The notes: generated by a model from the letters alone, not told the origin. Numbered from the stretch's first letter, positions 1 to 14,671 are shown. The stretch: 64,000 nucleotides of DNA from Epiperipatus broadwayi (GCA_028023455.1 JAQFVV010000181.1:688001-752000), one strand, 5' to 3'. A program made the numbers and translations.

Positions 1-908
1 GTCAAATAATAATGAACTTTATATGCATGAAGAACTATTGATGTGCGTGTTTTTAAATGTCAAATATTATTTAAATGCTTTGTATTATTTAATATTTTTG
101 TTATATTATATTGCTATTGTATATGTGTGAGCCTGAAGTTATGATAAGTTCTTGTTTCATTTAAATAAGTTTCATATACATAATAAAAATTAGAATAATA
201 AATATTTAGTTAAATAAATTATCTTTAAGCTTAATTTTGTCAGTCAATTCTTTTACCACTAATTAAAACAAGAATGTGTTATTGTATTACAATTGATTGA
301 GCTAGTCATGGGATAATTTGAGCACTGAATTATGGGATTACTGTCCAAACATGTTAGTTCTCATAACTAGCTGGCACCTGAGATTTACCTCAAAAGAAAT
401 AAAGTGCTTGGATAGTAGGGGTTTGAATCTAGCAGTCGATGTGGACCATGGTCTAGATATGTGATCATGTTATGCATTGCATAGCTTGGTCTGAATGTGG
501 GTATCATTTATCAATGGTATTCACCTCTCTGCTTGAAGGGCCAGTTCATTCACGTAATATTTATAATATAAAATTATAAATTTTATGATAAATAAGGTTT
601 GAACCCAGCTAAACCTATAAATAGACTATGCTGGATCATCTTACAAATGCATTCGGTACAATATATATATATATATTGTAACCTTTGGCTTTACCAATGA
701 ATCTAGACTTTCAGCCATTTAATATATTTAAGTATTTAAAAATGTATATGTAAAGAAAAATTTTTCATTAATATAATTTTATTGTAAGTTAACTTTATTA
801 ACATTTTATAAGTATATGCCAATTTAAAATATAAATTATATCGAATATTTTTATAAGTCCTGAAAAATATTAAAATTCATGTTAATATTTTATTATATTA
901 GTCTAAAC
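1..908. other. AT-rich noncoding DNA
   Basis: No ORF, RNA gene or recognisable repeat boundary is visible. There is a short AT run near 661-677. The block around 360-545 is less AT-rich than its surroundings but has no identifiable content. Confidence 0.6.
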
Positions 909-1249
909 CAGTGGTCTTCAACCCTTGGTCTGCGGACCAGTGCTGGGCCACAGAAGTTTTTTACCGGTCCATGGTAGACTGACAGGAAAGTTTGTAATAA
1001 TAAAATAATAAGAGTTTAAACTTTTAATTAATATAAACAATTTTTATTTATTTTTTCATCTCATTTTTACCCAATTAATAAAAAAGAAACAGAATGAAAA
1101 CAAAATATAATCAATCATACATAAATTAATTTGTTTTTCTAGTTATCACAGATGTTTAGGGGGGGTAGAATTAAATTTATAATTGCCAGTCATGAAACCT
1201 CATCTTTATTTTTACAGGTCCGCAGGTATGAAAAGGTTGAAGACTACTG
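909..1249. mobile_element. hAT-type non-autonomous DNA transposon (MITE), complete
   Basis: The element starts CAGTGGTCTTCAACC and ends GGTTGAAGACTACTG, a 15-bp terminal inverted repeat with one mismatch. It is flanked on both sides by the 8-bp direct repeat GTCTAAAC (901-908 and 1250-1257). TIRs of the CAGTGGT..CAACC type and an 8-bp target duplication are hallmarks of the hAT superfamily. Just inside the ends, the sequence has the rather GC-rich 'ggtctgcggaccag' style seen in hAT MITEs. The interior is AT-rich and has no ORF, so it needs a transposase from elsewhere. The exact target duplication shows that both ends are intact. Confidence 0.9.
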
Positions 1250-1257
1250 GTCTAAAC

Positions 1258-2790
1258 TTATCTATGGTTGAAGCAATTTTAAGTGTTTAACCTAAAGATG
1301 TGGTTTTCTATTTAGTAAGAAATTAGTGCTAAAAAGTTAAGATTACTTTCACATAGTTCTTAGTATTTCAAATTTTTCATGTTGAATTAGATAGTAATAG
1401 TAATTATGTCTAAAATTTTAATATCAGATGTTAATGTTGAACTTTCCTACTTATAATAAAGCATTAAAATTAAATTAACTATCAGCAATAGTATTGTCAT
1501 AAGCTAATATCATTAAGATTGAATAGATAAAAATAAAGCTTGATTGGTTAGTTTAAAGACAAAGAATTGATAAAATAGTTATTAATTTTCAAGTGAAACA
1601 ACTTGAGTGTACATGTATGTGAGAAAGCTTACATTCATTAATTTTAATTTATACTTTCTTGTTTTATAATGCTAAATATCATTTTTAAATACCTTTAAAT
1701 TAATTAAAAGATTAAATTGACCCTAATGAACTTTCTAATTATTTATTTAATCTATGCTAAAAATAATTATAAAAGAGTGAGCTAATGTATTTTTTTTATT
1801 AAACCAATATATTTTCTTTCATTGTAATTTATTTTATTTTTAACATAATAATTTTAATTTCTTGGATAATTATTTCAGAGAGCATGTGTTAATTAAGACA
1901 TCTGAAAAATATCTAAATGAGTTTATATTCTTGGTTCAAATCCACCAATACAAAATTTAACCTTTAAACTCTAAAGTGGGAAGTTCAAATAAAGTAGTAA
2001 AAATAGGTAGATCAATCAATAAAAAAAAGTGACATAATTAGGTGTATAAAAGGTTGACATACCCACAATAAACTGAACTATGTTGATTGGACTGCTGAAC
2101 TATGGAAAATTTTAAAACACAACTTCTTGTAAAAAAACAAACACACAGAGGAGAAAGAAATTTCAAAATTTCTCAGCTATAGAATTAATTATATGTTATC
2201 ATTTTTTAGAAAATTATTTATTTTAAAGTAACATGCATTTTTAAAACCCTTAAATTTAGGTACCAGAGATTTAAGATAAAGTCCCTGGAAATCCAAAAGT
2301 TAATACTATTTAAAAAAGGAAGAAAAGCAAAGAATGAAAATTGATTGCTAAAGTATATCTATTTACTACTACTATGCCATGGGAATTATGTATAACTTGC
2401 ATATAAGAACTCCTCATTATTTTCAATCTCATAATTGTAATAAACTTTATTATAAACATAACATTCTTTATATCCTAGAAATAAAATTATTGAAACTTCA
2501 TATTTTGGCAATATTTAGTTAATATTTAAAAATGCATTTTTTACTACGTATTTGAGAAAATAATAATTATCAAGGACTTTTGAAATATGGTATTTTGATA
2601 TATTTTAAGTTATTTTTTCAATAAATGTTTTCTCTTGGATAAATTTATTTTAATAATTGAACTATGAATTCAAGAAAAACAAACCATTTATGTTAAAATT
2701 AAAATGACAAACTTAGGGTAAAATATAACAAAATCATTATTTGGATGCACATAAATATTTAAACATAAGTTTATTATATATACCTTAAAT
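1258..2790. other. AT-rich noncoding DNA
   Basis: Nothing recognisable: no ORF, no repeat shared with the rest of the window, only homopolymer and AT runs. Confidence 0.6.
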
Positions 2791-2956
2791 CTAGATGCAA
2801 TTAGAGGAGATTTGAACCCAGACTTGCAAACTTCCTTTAGTCATCCACACCATCTTATTTAACTGATACATATAACTACATACATAGGAAAAAGATAAAT
2901 GATCTCCAATATCTGTATTTTATGCTAACCAATATTCATCAGTTTAATCATCTCCC

Positions 2957-3049
<93 letters not shown>

Positions 3050-3130
3050 CAGTGCTTGGTTTTTATTAAGATAGCAAATCTTCAAACTTTAATTGATCTG
3101 CTTTGATCTTCTTCACTGTCCAGATCTTCC
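2791..3130 (-). repeat. Degenerate R1-family repeat interrupted by a long (AT)n
   Basis: The stretch reading gaacccagacttgcaa.., gataaatgatctccaatat.. and attaagatagcaaatcttc.. matches, in order, the copy at 45.3-45.6 kb and more distantly the R1 copies at 20.3, 30.1, 40.5 and 62.5 kb. On the minus strand 2900-2953 corresponds to the R1 hammerhead site. The core CUGAUGA is present (2936-2942), but stem II is weak and GAAA has become AAAA, so it looks inactive. An (AT)n microsatellite has expanded inside the element. Confidence 0.6.
2959..3047. repeat. (AT)n microsatellite
   Basis: About 89 bp of uninterrupted AT dinucleotides inside the repeat element. Its length in the assembly may not be reliable. 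Confidence 0.95.
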
Positions 3131-5280
3131 ACTGACCATATCATTCACAATAAAAAATAATATTGCTATATTAATATATATTGACTATCATAAATGCTCT
3201 GACCATATAGTACTATTAGTGTGCTGTCCAACTATAAACTTAATTTCTAATTATAAAAAAACAAAATACAGTTAATGGATTTTAAAGTTGATACCTTTGC
3301 ATGATCCATAGTTGTCATCTGGATATGCAAGCACATTCAAATAAAAGCATTATTTCTCTATAGAGCTATGTCAAAACCATAAGATTCTAGGTGCTAATTG
3401 TATACAAGAGAACAATACTTATAACATCTTACTCTACTTTGTTTTAAATAATATTACTGAAGTAATTAAAAAATCCCTAATACACTAAGCTATTATAAAA
3501 TCAAGTCACCCACACTGCTCATTCATAAAACAGATAGCTGAAGGAATAAAGACTTTAACACTAGAATATTTTTAAACAATTATTTAATAAACTAACTGAT
3601 TACTAATTTAAAAGATTAAACAATACATGATATAATAATTCAGACAGACATTTTATCAAAAAATATAATTTCATATAAAATATGATTAACCATTGGACTT
3701 TTATTCATTAAATTAATTAACCTTTACTTTCATTAAATTATTTCTTTTTCAATAACTAAAATGCAACAGATTTTCATTCATTACATTAATTAACTTTTAC
3801 TTTCATTAAGTTATTCGTTTTCAATAAATAAAGTTGAAAAACAACTTTTTATAATCATAGATAAGAACATTTTGAATTAGCTTTCAACTCCTTGTATAAT
3901 TTTAGAAAGAAAATCAAATGATTAAAAAAAATATTTCAAAAGAAAATGTTACATCAATAAAAATTATTTATTATAACTAAGCATTATTTATATAAAAAAA
4001 CATTTACCTAAAGATAAAATTTTAAATTAGCTAAAACCATTCTTATAATTTTGGAAAATAAATAATATATAAAATTTTAAAAAATATGTTTCCCTGAAAC
4101 AATAAAATAGTTAATAACATTATTAATTATTACCAATTATTACTTAATTTTAAAACTCACCTACAGATTTAAATATAATGTGCACATTAAAGTATCTTTT
4201 TACCAAGGAGAATCTTGTACAAAAAGTTTACCACAATCTTCACCATGGAATTATCTAGAATTCAACTCACAAATGCTGCGAAGCTACAGTATTGTAAATA
4301 TTATTTAATTAAATAAAAGATTTAAAAAATAATGTGATTGTATGTATATTGTACAACATTCTTGGTGACAAGAATAAGATATATGGGATCCAAATGATCA
4401 AGATATTGATCTCAATTTAAGCTGATATGCAATAGAATTCTTTTTGGGCAGTTCTAATTTATTTTCATGTTGGTTTTTTTCTAATAGACTTATTCATTAA
4501 CATCTATTTTTAGGATAAGGTACAAGGTCATTTTTTTCTATTTCTGGAATGAAATATTTTCCAGGATAATAAACAAAAAAATTTATCCAATTTTTTTAAT
4601 AATTTTTGAAGTCTGATTAACACATAGAGACAGAGATACTCATACTCTTGGAAGGAGCAAGCTTGTTGCAGATAACTTCAGGACAATTTTTATCCTATAT
4701 TTTCTTTAGGTAGCAGGTTACACAGCAGTTGATGATGTTTAGTTTCTAGCTAAATTTAGTACATAGTTTGATTCATTTTAGAAAATATGTTTAAAAGTTC
4801 AAACGTTTGCTTCTGCTTTCTCCCACAATTGAGTCAAGAAAGACTTCACCTACTGTTTTCTTCAACATCTTGATCAAGAATAACTAGTCTTGCTGTCTTT
4901 TTAATAGTCTGTTTAAGAATAACTGCTTCTCACAAGACTCTAAGCTCTAATAATTTAATAACTCCTCTATTGTCGAAACAACCCTATCTCCAACCATTCC
5001 TAATATTGTCTTATGTATCACCAAATTAAACAATGATCAATTGGATTTATTTTTATAAAAGATTATTTCTCTTTTTCAAAATTAAAATTGCAAAACAAGT
5101 CAAAGATAAAAAACATTAAATTCCAATCATAATAAAAAAAAACTCTGTTTAGTTTTTTTTCTTGTGCTAAAAATAAGATAATTTTTTAATTACATTGCCT
5201 ATTATTTGGGAGAGAGATAAAGAGAAAAGAAAAAACTTTAATTAATTAAAACAATGTTTAACAAAAATGATTAAAACTTG
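3131..5280. other. AT-rich noncoding DNA
   Basis: No gene or identifiable element. Short local near-repeats such as the cattaaattaattaacctttactttcatt-like phrases around 3707-3815 are present, but no ORF of interest. Confidence 0.6.
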
Positions 5281-5489
5281 AAGTCACTGACCCCATATAT
5301 TAGTAAGCTTAGTAATTTAATATAGCCAAAGACTTAATAGCCAAATTATAATATTAATGTCATATATCACATGACTTATATAGCTTGCAATACCAATATG
5401 TAATAAATAAAGAGCATGCTAATAGCTCTAAACAAGCTTCTTTATGATAAATGCCACAAGAGAAAGCACTTGACATATTTATCAAGGAT

Positions 5490-5545
5490 TGTATCCATCT
5501 TCAGACTGCTTTTGAGCTATGGATCTCTTCAGTGAGAAGCCAGGA
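5490..5545 (-). ncRNA. Degenerate hammerhead-like motif (family C)
   Basis: Minus-strand order: UUCUCA, CUGAAGA, a GAUC-CAUA-GCUC hairpin, AAAA in place of GAAA, then GCAGUC and UGAAGA. The flanks UUCUCA/UGAAGA can form stem I with one mismatch. The G12-to-A change and a stem II mismatch suggest it is inactive. Confidence 0.4.
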
Positions 5546-5756
5546 CATTACATTCAGAATATGAACTCAAGCCAAGCATTTTTCTAATACTTAACTATTA
5601 AGAAGGAGATCTGAAATTTTCAGACATCTGTATGTCTTCAAATTTAGCTCTTCAACTGAAGAAACTATATGGGCCTGAACTAAAGTCAGTGACCCCATAT
5701 ATTAGTAGGCTTAGCAATTTAATATAGCCAAAGCCTTAACAGAACTAGGATTGTCC

Positions 5757-5805
5757 CCATTCTTAGTCCAGTTTTGAGCTATGGCTGTCTTCAGTGAGGA
5801 GTTTG
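5757..5805 (-). ncRNA. Degenerate hammerhead-like motif (family C, second copy)
   Basis: On the minus strand CUCCUCA precedes a CUGAAGA core. An AGC-CAUA-GCU stem follows, then AAAA and CUGGAC. The GAAA box and the cleavage side are altered, so this is a relic. Confidence 0.35.
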
Positions 5806-6202
5806 GATTGAAGAGAACCTAGCTCAAAATCAGTTTTGGGATGGGGACAATCCTAGATAAAATATTTTAAGTCCTTTCTCTTGTGGCACTTATCATAAAA
5901 AATATTGTTTAGAGATATTAGTGAAAACTTTATTTATTACATATTGGTAATGCAAGATATGTAGGTCATGTGATTATATGACTTGTTTTCATTAATATTA
6001 TAATTTGGCTGTTAAGGTTTTGGCCATATTAAATTTCTAAGCCTACTAACATATGGGGTCACTGACTTTAGTTCAGGTTCATATAGCTTCTTCAGTTGAA
6101 GACCTGAATTTGAATACATAAGATGTCTCAAAATTCCAGATGTTCTTAATAGTTAAGTATTAGATAAATGCTTGGCTTGAGTTAGTATTCTGAATCTAAG
6201 AT

Positions 6203-6250
6203 CGTAGCTCCTCAATGAAAAGAGCCATAGCTTGAAACCAGTTTGGGGAT
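6203..6250 (+). ncRNA. Degenerate hammerhead-like motif (family C, third copy)
   Basis: CUCCUCA and UGGGGAU form a 6-bp stem I. GAGC-CAUA-GCUU forms stem II, followed by GAAA and a short ACCAGU stem III with a GUU cleavage triplet. The expected CUGANGA core reads AUGAAAA, with two core substitutions. Stem I is the same as in family A at 19.35 kb, which suggests common ancestry. Confidence 0.45.
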
Positions 6251-6401
6251 AGGAACAATTCTCAGTAAAGATTTTAAGTGATTTCTCTTGTATCATCTAT
6301 CATTAAAAAAACCTTGTTTAAAGCTATTAGCACACTTTATTTATTACATATTGGTAATGCAAAGAATATAGGTCATGTGATAGTTGACTTGCTTTCATTA
6401 A

Positions 6402-6625
<224 letters not shown>

Positions 6626-9600
6626 TTTTAAAAATCATATTAACTTATATATTCAGAGGTATATGTTTCTCCCTTTCCACTTCTGGTTTATATCTCTTTG
6701 CATTTTTTTCTAAGAAAAGAAATCTTTTTTTATTTCCCTTCTGAACCAAGGAAAAACAAATTAGCTTAAAAACTCATGTTTGTTTGTTTATTTAGATTAA
6801 ATTTTATAATCAATTTTTAATATATTTCTATCAGTTGATTTTCCTTTAAATTTTGTACAGATTTTAGAAAATTATTACCATGCAATATGACACTAAAATA
6901 TTTCATGGTTCTCCAGTTGTTTGTTCAGTCTAAAGATGTTGGAGGGATTAATTACTAATATGTTTATATCAGTTCAGAAAGTTTTCAGAGGACAATATTT
7001 TTTTTTAAAAAAGCTTACACTAAAAAGCTTTTATGATTAATTAAAATAGAAATAGAACAAATGTTAATATTTTTAATTATTAAGATTTTTAAAAAAAAGT
7101 AAATGAAAATTTTCATTTCCCTTGATTGTAACTTTAAAAAAAAAAACAATTTTGAAATTGACTTTAAATGCATGGAAATTTTTTTCAAATATCACACAGA
7201 TCCATTTTAAAATATGAATAAAACTAATTACAAAAAAATATTCAATTACTAACAAATTCAAAGTAATATATATTTTATAATAAACACTTTTATTTATTGT
7301 TCATTAAAAAGCCAAAAATAATTGATTTCTTTAATGATTTGGGTTTTTATACTTAAATTAAAATAAACTGTGGGGCATCTAAAAGTTAATTAATTCAATC
7401 TTTAAATATAAAAGACCAAACTGTATTTGAAAAAAAATAATTATTTTTGGCTTTTAATACAAGTATATAAAGCATTTACTGTAAATTATATATATATATG
7501 TTATTTGGAATAAAACTATAAATACATTATTTTCATTTTATATCAATTTTCAAGATCTTGAATTCTTAGGAAAAAATTACTAGGAATTAATATGATTTTA
7601 GCACTACGTAATATATAAAAATATTGACCAACATACTTTATTAAAAATCAACTAATTAATTCATTCTAAAATTATAAATTAATTTATTTTAGTTTAAAAG
7701 CAATAAAATAATAAAACTAACAAGTAAAACAATATTAAGTTATATACACTTATCTTTTGGAACATAAAATTTCTTTTAATTTGTGTTCTCTATAAATTTA
7801 CAATTATTAGATACACAAATCAAATAAATAGATCACTATTTATACCAATAATGAACTTTTTTTTTACAAGTCAGGAAAAAAAATAAACCCAAAACAGAAA
7901 AATGTATTTTAATGTGGTAATGAATGAAATATATGCTTTATGATTACCTGTTCTCATCAAAACCAATCTTAATAAATTTTTAAGATAAACAAAGTATTCC
8001 ATATTCAGTGGTCTTAAGGTTACATATTTTGTAATGACTTTACAATCATAGTTTGAACCCAATCCACAATAAACTTTTAAATCAGCATGTTCAATGGTCA
8101 AAAATGTAAGATTACATATATTTTAATTGCTTTTGCGATTACAATTTGTGATTGTTTTTTTTTACTTTATTTCATAGGAGCAAATACCCATTTTGCTCTT
8201 CACTGTGAATATCTATAGATAAAAAGATTTTTTTATAAGTAAAAATATTACATTTCAAAGTGTCAGGATGGGAGACAATTGATTTGGCTGACTCATTGGC
8301 AAATTAGAATGATCCTCATCAGTACAGAACTCTTTAAATAGTCTATGCAGTGTAAAAGTTATTAGTTGTTGTATAGTTGATGTAATTCTTAAACAAAAAA
8401 ATCAATGGGTTATATTTCACAATAGTATTTTCTGTGTTTGTCTGAAGTTTTGTGATGATTAAGTAGTTATTTATAAGTTGAATTATTTTTATCAGCTAGT
8501 ATTAAATATTGAATGTCTTTAAAAAAATCTACCTTTATTTAAACTTTCCATATACATTCAATGGTTGATAATAACACATAGTTTAGTATATACCACATTT
8601 TAATTATTATTCTCCTTTCCTCTTCAAGACTTGTCAGCCTGACCAGTGACAGTAAAAGCATGGAATAAAACCTGGTCCTCTAGATTCTGAACATTGATTT
8701 AAGATATGCTAACCAGTTGAACTATTTTTCCAAAGACAACAGTCAGTAGAAATTACATATACTTGTTTATGCGGATCCTTCAGATTTCTCTACTTTTTTC
8801 TAAAAGCAAGCCTTAATTAGTTGTTTCTGAGCATTGTGTATTATTACATTAAATTGATTTATGAACCTATTTGCCATTATCACATGATCATCATCTTTAA
8901 ATTTTTTTCTTTGTATTCTTTCTCTTTATTCAATATTTTTGTATTTTTCCAATTAAAAATACGACTAGTACATTAGATATGTCTGTTTTTTAAATCGTCA
9001 GTTTGTGTTCTTTTAATCACTTTGTAATGGGTCAACTGGTCTCATCTGTGTCTTCTACACTCACATGGTATTTTATACATTTCAGTTTTTTTGTTTTTCA
9101 GAATTGCAAGTTTAGATTTTGTAGATATTTGAATTTTTTGAAGTATGTTATGGCTATAAAAAGCCATTGTGAAGTTATATTGAGTGCAGATCTTCTTTAA
9201 ATTGTTTGCTATTCCTGGTATATATGGATACACTACAATACCAATAATTGTTTCATTTTGTTTTTATGTTTCTCTTTGTTGTCTATTTGAGATTTTTTAA
9301 ATGACAACTATTGAATAACCATTCTTTATGAGAGTTTGTTTTATGTAAACCTTTTATTTTTCCAAATCATTAGCTTCTGCACAAACTTTTTTTGCTCTGA
9401 TAACTAAAATATTTTGTGCTTCTGTTATAATTGGATTTATATGCAAAATATTTTACTGAGGCAGGACATTTTCTATAAACTATACTTGTGATTTTGCTTA
9501 GAGAAAATCTTGTCATAACAATATGCCAATTTCTGTTCTCATTCTGTTTTCATTGTGAATTTAACTCAAAGGGATATTTTAATATTTTCCAAAATGTTTG

Positions 9601-12327
9601 TAATAATGCTTCATTATATTGTCATATTGAAAATGTATCTTTGTTATAATGAAACCACACTTTACATGAAGATAGTTTTTTATGTTTGTAGTTTCAAGTT
9701 CTTTCGGGTAAATGCTATTATGATACTGATGATCTTATATTATTGTTATGCAGATGGCTAATAGTTCAATTATATAATCGATATTGAAAGAATTGTTCTG
9801 GCTTATAAGATTCTATTGTTATTTAATCTTTTTTTTCTTATTTGACACTCTTCGTCATAGGGTACATTTGTAAATAAACTTTCCACATCAAAGCTTACCA
9901 ATACATCATTTCTTTCAATTTTCATGTTCTTAATTAATTTCATAAATTACTTAGAATCCTTGAAAAAGGACTATGTCTTATATGCAAAAGCCTAAGAACC
10001 TTGAGAAGAAATTTTATCAAGTTTTGGCCAAGTAAATTTCTAGAATTAAGAATAGGATTTAATGGATTTTCTAAAAAAAAAAAGTATATTTTTGTTAATG
10101 CTAATTATGATAAAATTTAATTCAGTTAAATAACTTTTAAGATAATTGATTAAAAAAAATAAAGAGTTAATTTATTATTATTAAAAACTATTAATTTTAA
10201 ATAAAAGAAAGTATTAGTAAATCTGCTTGGAAAAGAATTTTCAATTTTAACTTCCTAGTTGTAATATTAAAGTTATTCTTAAATATTTATTTAAAAAACA
10301 TTTAAAATATTCTGAGAACTTATACCTATTGAATAACATATCAAATTATTATAAAGAGTAATGTAAATTAATGTTTTGTTTTATAATAATGTGATTTATT
10401 ATACAATATTTTGTTTTATTCTGATAATTTTATTTTATAAATAATTGTCTTAAAGTGTAATATTTTTATTAAATTCTAGACAATTATATAAATAAGTTTA
10501 TTTTTCATGATGTCTCCCAAGAGACCATTTAATCTTTAAACTTTAATAAATTAAGGTCAAGGAAGAGGTGGATATAAATGTCAGTTTTATCTAACAAAAT
10601 AAGTCACATGATCAACAATATAAATAGAGGAAGACTTGCGAACATATGCTTTATTTGCTTGTTAATTCTTATTTTAATACTTTTTAATTGACTTCAGTAA
10701 TTTTTACTGGAAAAATTTATTTGATTAATAATTAATTTTATTTAGTTTAATTGCCTAAACAAAATTTCATTTTTGTTTAAAGTTAAACATGTACTGCTAA
10801 TTAATCTGCTCCCAGCACTATTTTTCTAAGCTAAAATTACTAAAAGAAGTTTAAAATTTATAGAGCCAAGAAACATAATGGAAATTTTATCTAAATATTT
10901 AACAATAATTGTTAAGTTATTTCTATTCAAAATGTACACTTCAGTGAAATTCTCCATGACGCATCATTATTATATAAAAACTTTTATGGATGCTATAGTT
11001 GGTATTTTAAAGCAGTTCTTAGTAATGTAAAAATAATGTTTTGATAACTATATAAAATGCTGAGAAAAAGAAGATTGTTAAAAAGATTTTTAAACATTTT
11101 AAACATTCTTCTTTAATGTATGTTTAGAAGTATTTTTATTTTAATATTATCATATCTTTAAAATTATGGTTTTCTTCATAATAGTTTATCTTTTAATGAA
11201 TAGAATATATGAATTCTGGGTAGCAAAATATGTTTAGTGATAATGGAATTTAATAAATTGTTTGCTTAAATTTTAAAATGGCATTTATTTATTTATTGTA
11301 TTTTAGTGGCAGGATGGAAAACATTCACTCACAAAATTTTGTCCTATATTTATTTCAGACTAGAAAATATTTTCTAAGCCTATGAAATTAAAATTGTTAA
11401 CTTACTCTTTTGTCTAAAAATAATTACCTTCTCAAATATTAATAGAATATTGATTCAAAATTATTACACTTATTTGTAAATTATCATTTATACTAAATAA
11501 TTGAAATAATTTGCATCCTATATGAATACATAAAAGCTCCTGAATCATGAATTGTATTGAATTTTATCATATGCTCATGTGTTTCATTATAAATTTTCTT
11601 TACTTTATTGTCATAATTATTATTAATATGAAATCTGTTCTATAGTGAAACCTGCATTCTATCCGAAGAATATATGCTCCTATATATTGTAGTTAATTTA
11701 TATTTTATGAAAATAACACAATATTGTACAAAAGATTACTGCCACTTTATTTAAATATTCTTCATGAAAATTGAATTGCCATTAATATTTTGTGTGCTTA
11801 TGTTATTAGGAAATCTATTGCTTATAGGAAATATTTCAAATGCAATACATATAATTTAAATTTGCTATGGTTTCAACAAAAAGGAAAAAATATTGGTGTT
11901 TTCAGAATAATTGCAGAGTCTGTATCCTGTTGAATGCTAAATCTTCAGGATGAAGGACTCTTAATTATGTGTTTTGGTAAACTGGGTATAATTTTAAATT
12001 TTAATATTATGTTATTATAATTTATTATATTTTTTATTTTATTTATACTATGCATTTTGGCGGATATAATTTCATGAATTATTTATAAGCTGTTAATATC
12101 CAGAAGTTTTCTGAATATTTACTCTTTTCAATGCTCTATAAATAGTTTACAGTGTTATTGGTCCATTATCATATGTAATTTATTTATTTATTTGAAGGTA
12201 TGCATTTGTGCTGAACAAATAAAAATGGTATATGTTCTTATTGCTTATTTCAGGCCAAGTTTTATTAGGCCAGAGTTAGCAAATAATTTTATTGTCTGTT
12301 TTGCGCCTTAAATAATTATTATATTTA
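6626..12327. other. Long AT-rich noncoding stretch
   Basis: Nothing identifiable over about 5.7 kb. Small ORFs of 60-76 codons in this stretch are low-complexity, with no recognisable domain, and are consistent with chance. The region could be intronic or intergenic. Confidence 0.6.
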
Positions 12328-12545
12328 TTTAAGAGATTGTAGTGTTGAATTCTCTCTTGTTTTATTGAGCATGCTTATCTTACAATTATATTTTCAAGAG
12401 ATGGTAATTTTGTTCTCTCTTATAGGTATTTATTGTACATGCTTATCTTGACATTACATTTTCAAGAGATGGTAGTTTTGTCTCTCTCTTGTAGGTATTA
12501 ATGTTGTCATATGCATGCAAAGGGATTGTAGCTGCGTTGCTCTCT
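12328..12545. repeat. Short diverged tandem repeat, period about 65-68 bp
   Basis: The phrase ttcaagagatggta followed by ttgt-ctctctt and aggtatt occurs at 12,393 and 12,461. More diverged copies (gagattgtag...ctctctt) begin near 12,331 and 12,520. No coding content. Confidence 0.6.
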
Positions 12546-14671
12546 TTTAATATTATATTGTGTTATATCTTTTGGATCTCATATTTAAGCATAAATGTTT
12601 TATTTAAGACAGATATTATTTTTCCTAATATATTTTGATGGTTTATTCTCATTTTCTTTATGTTTAGAGACAAAGTCCTATCATAATTTTTGCCCTCAAA
12701 ATGTAGATGCTCCTTTTTGAGTTCATGTGATTATTTATGCTCATTGCCTTACTTATCTTTACACAGGTGTATTGTATCATGTATATTTTGTATAAAGTCA
12801 TGGGTGATGTACCACTATGACTTTATTTTTGGCAATTAATATTGTTGTTCATTCTGTAATACATCATCTTTTCTTCTGTTGCATCTTGAATACTCTAAGT
12901 GTAGATAATGAATGGTTTTGATATGTAGGTCTTATTTTGTTGAACTTTTCCAGCATTGCAGAATGTAAAACTAATTAAATATTTACATTAGAAATTAAAA
13001 ATTGTATTCATGGGCTTTAATATGTGATATGCATCAATTTTAGTATTTATTTTATATCTGGATTGATAAGATATGCTAAATGTTTTAATATACTCATTTT
13101 TGAGACAACATCATGGTATGATTGTAATCTAAGACTGTAGAACTTCTTATATTAATGATAATATCAATAAAAGCTTTCATTAGTCAGATGAAGTTAATAA
13201 TAATAAATTATTATTTTAATTTGTAAATTTTTTTTACTTTTATTGGTAAACTTTAAAAAAGTATTCCTCCTCAGCAGTGAAATATATAACATAGTGTCAA
13301 AATAATTTACTTTGAAATAATATAGATTTCCAAGATTTTTATTTATTTAATTGTCTTTATCATCAAAATAAATGTTCTTATTATTAAGTATGTTTTATAG
13401 TATTTATAACATCATTAACACATATTATCCAGAAATCTTAACATTATATAATCTTTTATACAGTTATTTTTTATTTTAGTCATTAAGAGTACATAAACAT
13501 AAAATTAAATATCATAATCAATCTGTTAAAATTGGTCTGTAGATGTTAAGAAAACATCTAACAGATAGATTATTCATTTTCTTAAATTTAAATGATTACT
13601 TTAACCAAATTGCATTTATTAAAAAAAGAATGTTTTAGTGGTAAAATTATTGTTTATTTTATCCAGGAGATTACAGTTTATTATACATCATAAATTTAAA
13701 TACTTGAATTATTTATCTTAAATTTATAAAGAAAGATTTAGTAGGAGTTATTGGTAGAATATCCTGAGTGGCCATAAAATTCCTTATCCACTCATTATGC
13801 CTGAATGCAATCCTGGTATTTTTCTTTTATTACAAATTAAGAATATTTCATGTATTTTATTTTAATTACAATCTTTTTAAAAAAAATTATTACTATTAAT
13901 GTCAGTTAGGTACACATTATCTTAAGGTAAGAGCATGTCTCCTCATATTTCTATTAGGATTCTATTCATTGCTTAATAATCCTCAAATGGAAAAAAAATA
14001 GACTTTAGATTTATAAATATTTAATTAAAGAATCCTGAGATTTCAATATAATATAATTAAATACTAAAAAAAATGTTTTGCAATAGAAATACTTTTAATA
14101 AACAATGTGGCACAAAATATAAGAAACCTATTATTCTTTACCAAAAGATTTGAAATGTGGATCTGAGCAATAAGATACTGATTATGGTTATTACATTTAT
14201 TATAATAAGGGGGAGTGTTGTGAAAGAGAATTTAATATAACCTAACCATCCTATGATGTACGCTACCAATATTAAGAGCATTCCTATAATTTTGTAAGAG
14301 TGAGTATGGTAGTTTTCCTCTTAAAATGTATTAAATGTTAAATATATTAATATTTATTTATTGCTATTCTTATCTATATAGCTCTTTATTGTAGCATATA
14401 CCATTTGATAAAACCTCTCTGAGCTTAGCCATATAGTTTATTTATTATTATTATCAGCCATTTTGGGTATTATATTTTAATATTTTAGAGATTTTTATTG
14501 AGTAAGCATTGTGGCTTCTATTATCATCTTTCTCTTTCTGTAGGTTATAATTTTGACTTGAGCAACATGTTGGCTTTCAATCAGTTATAAGTTACTTAAT
14601 GATCATCTTGAATAGCTGTTGTAAGGTGACATTCATTCATTATTTTTTAGATTATAATATATTTTAATATC
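12546..14671. other. AT-rich noncoding DNA
   Basis: No gene or repeat identified. Confidence 0.6.

Larger units (their letters stand above)
5281..6400. repeat. Family C inverted-repeat cluster with hammerhead-like centres
   Basis: The phrase beginning gtcactgaccccatatatta recurs at 5283 and 5687 in direct orientation and inverted at about 6010-6072. The phrase on aatgccacaagagaaagcac (5450-5472) recurs inverted near 5870-5905 and 6275-6300. These blocks define overlapping foldback units with a hairpin-like centre. Three centres resemble hammerhead ribozymes: minus 5490-5545, minus 5757-5805 and plus 6203-6250. All three have at least one damaged core base. No coding capacity is seen. The cluster is best read as two or three nested or tandem copies of a non-autonomous palindromic element. 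Confidence 0.65.

Noticed and set aside
7871-9761. Several 60-76-codon ORFs as small host genes
   Set aside because: Low-complexity composition, no start context, domain or repeat; lengths are expected by chance in DNA this long.
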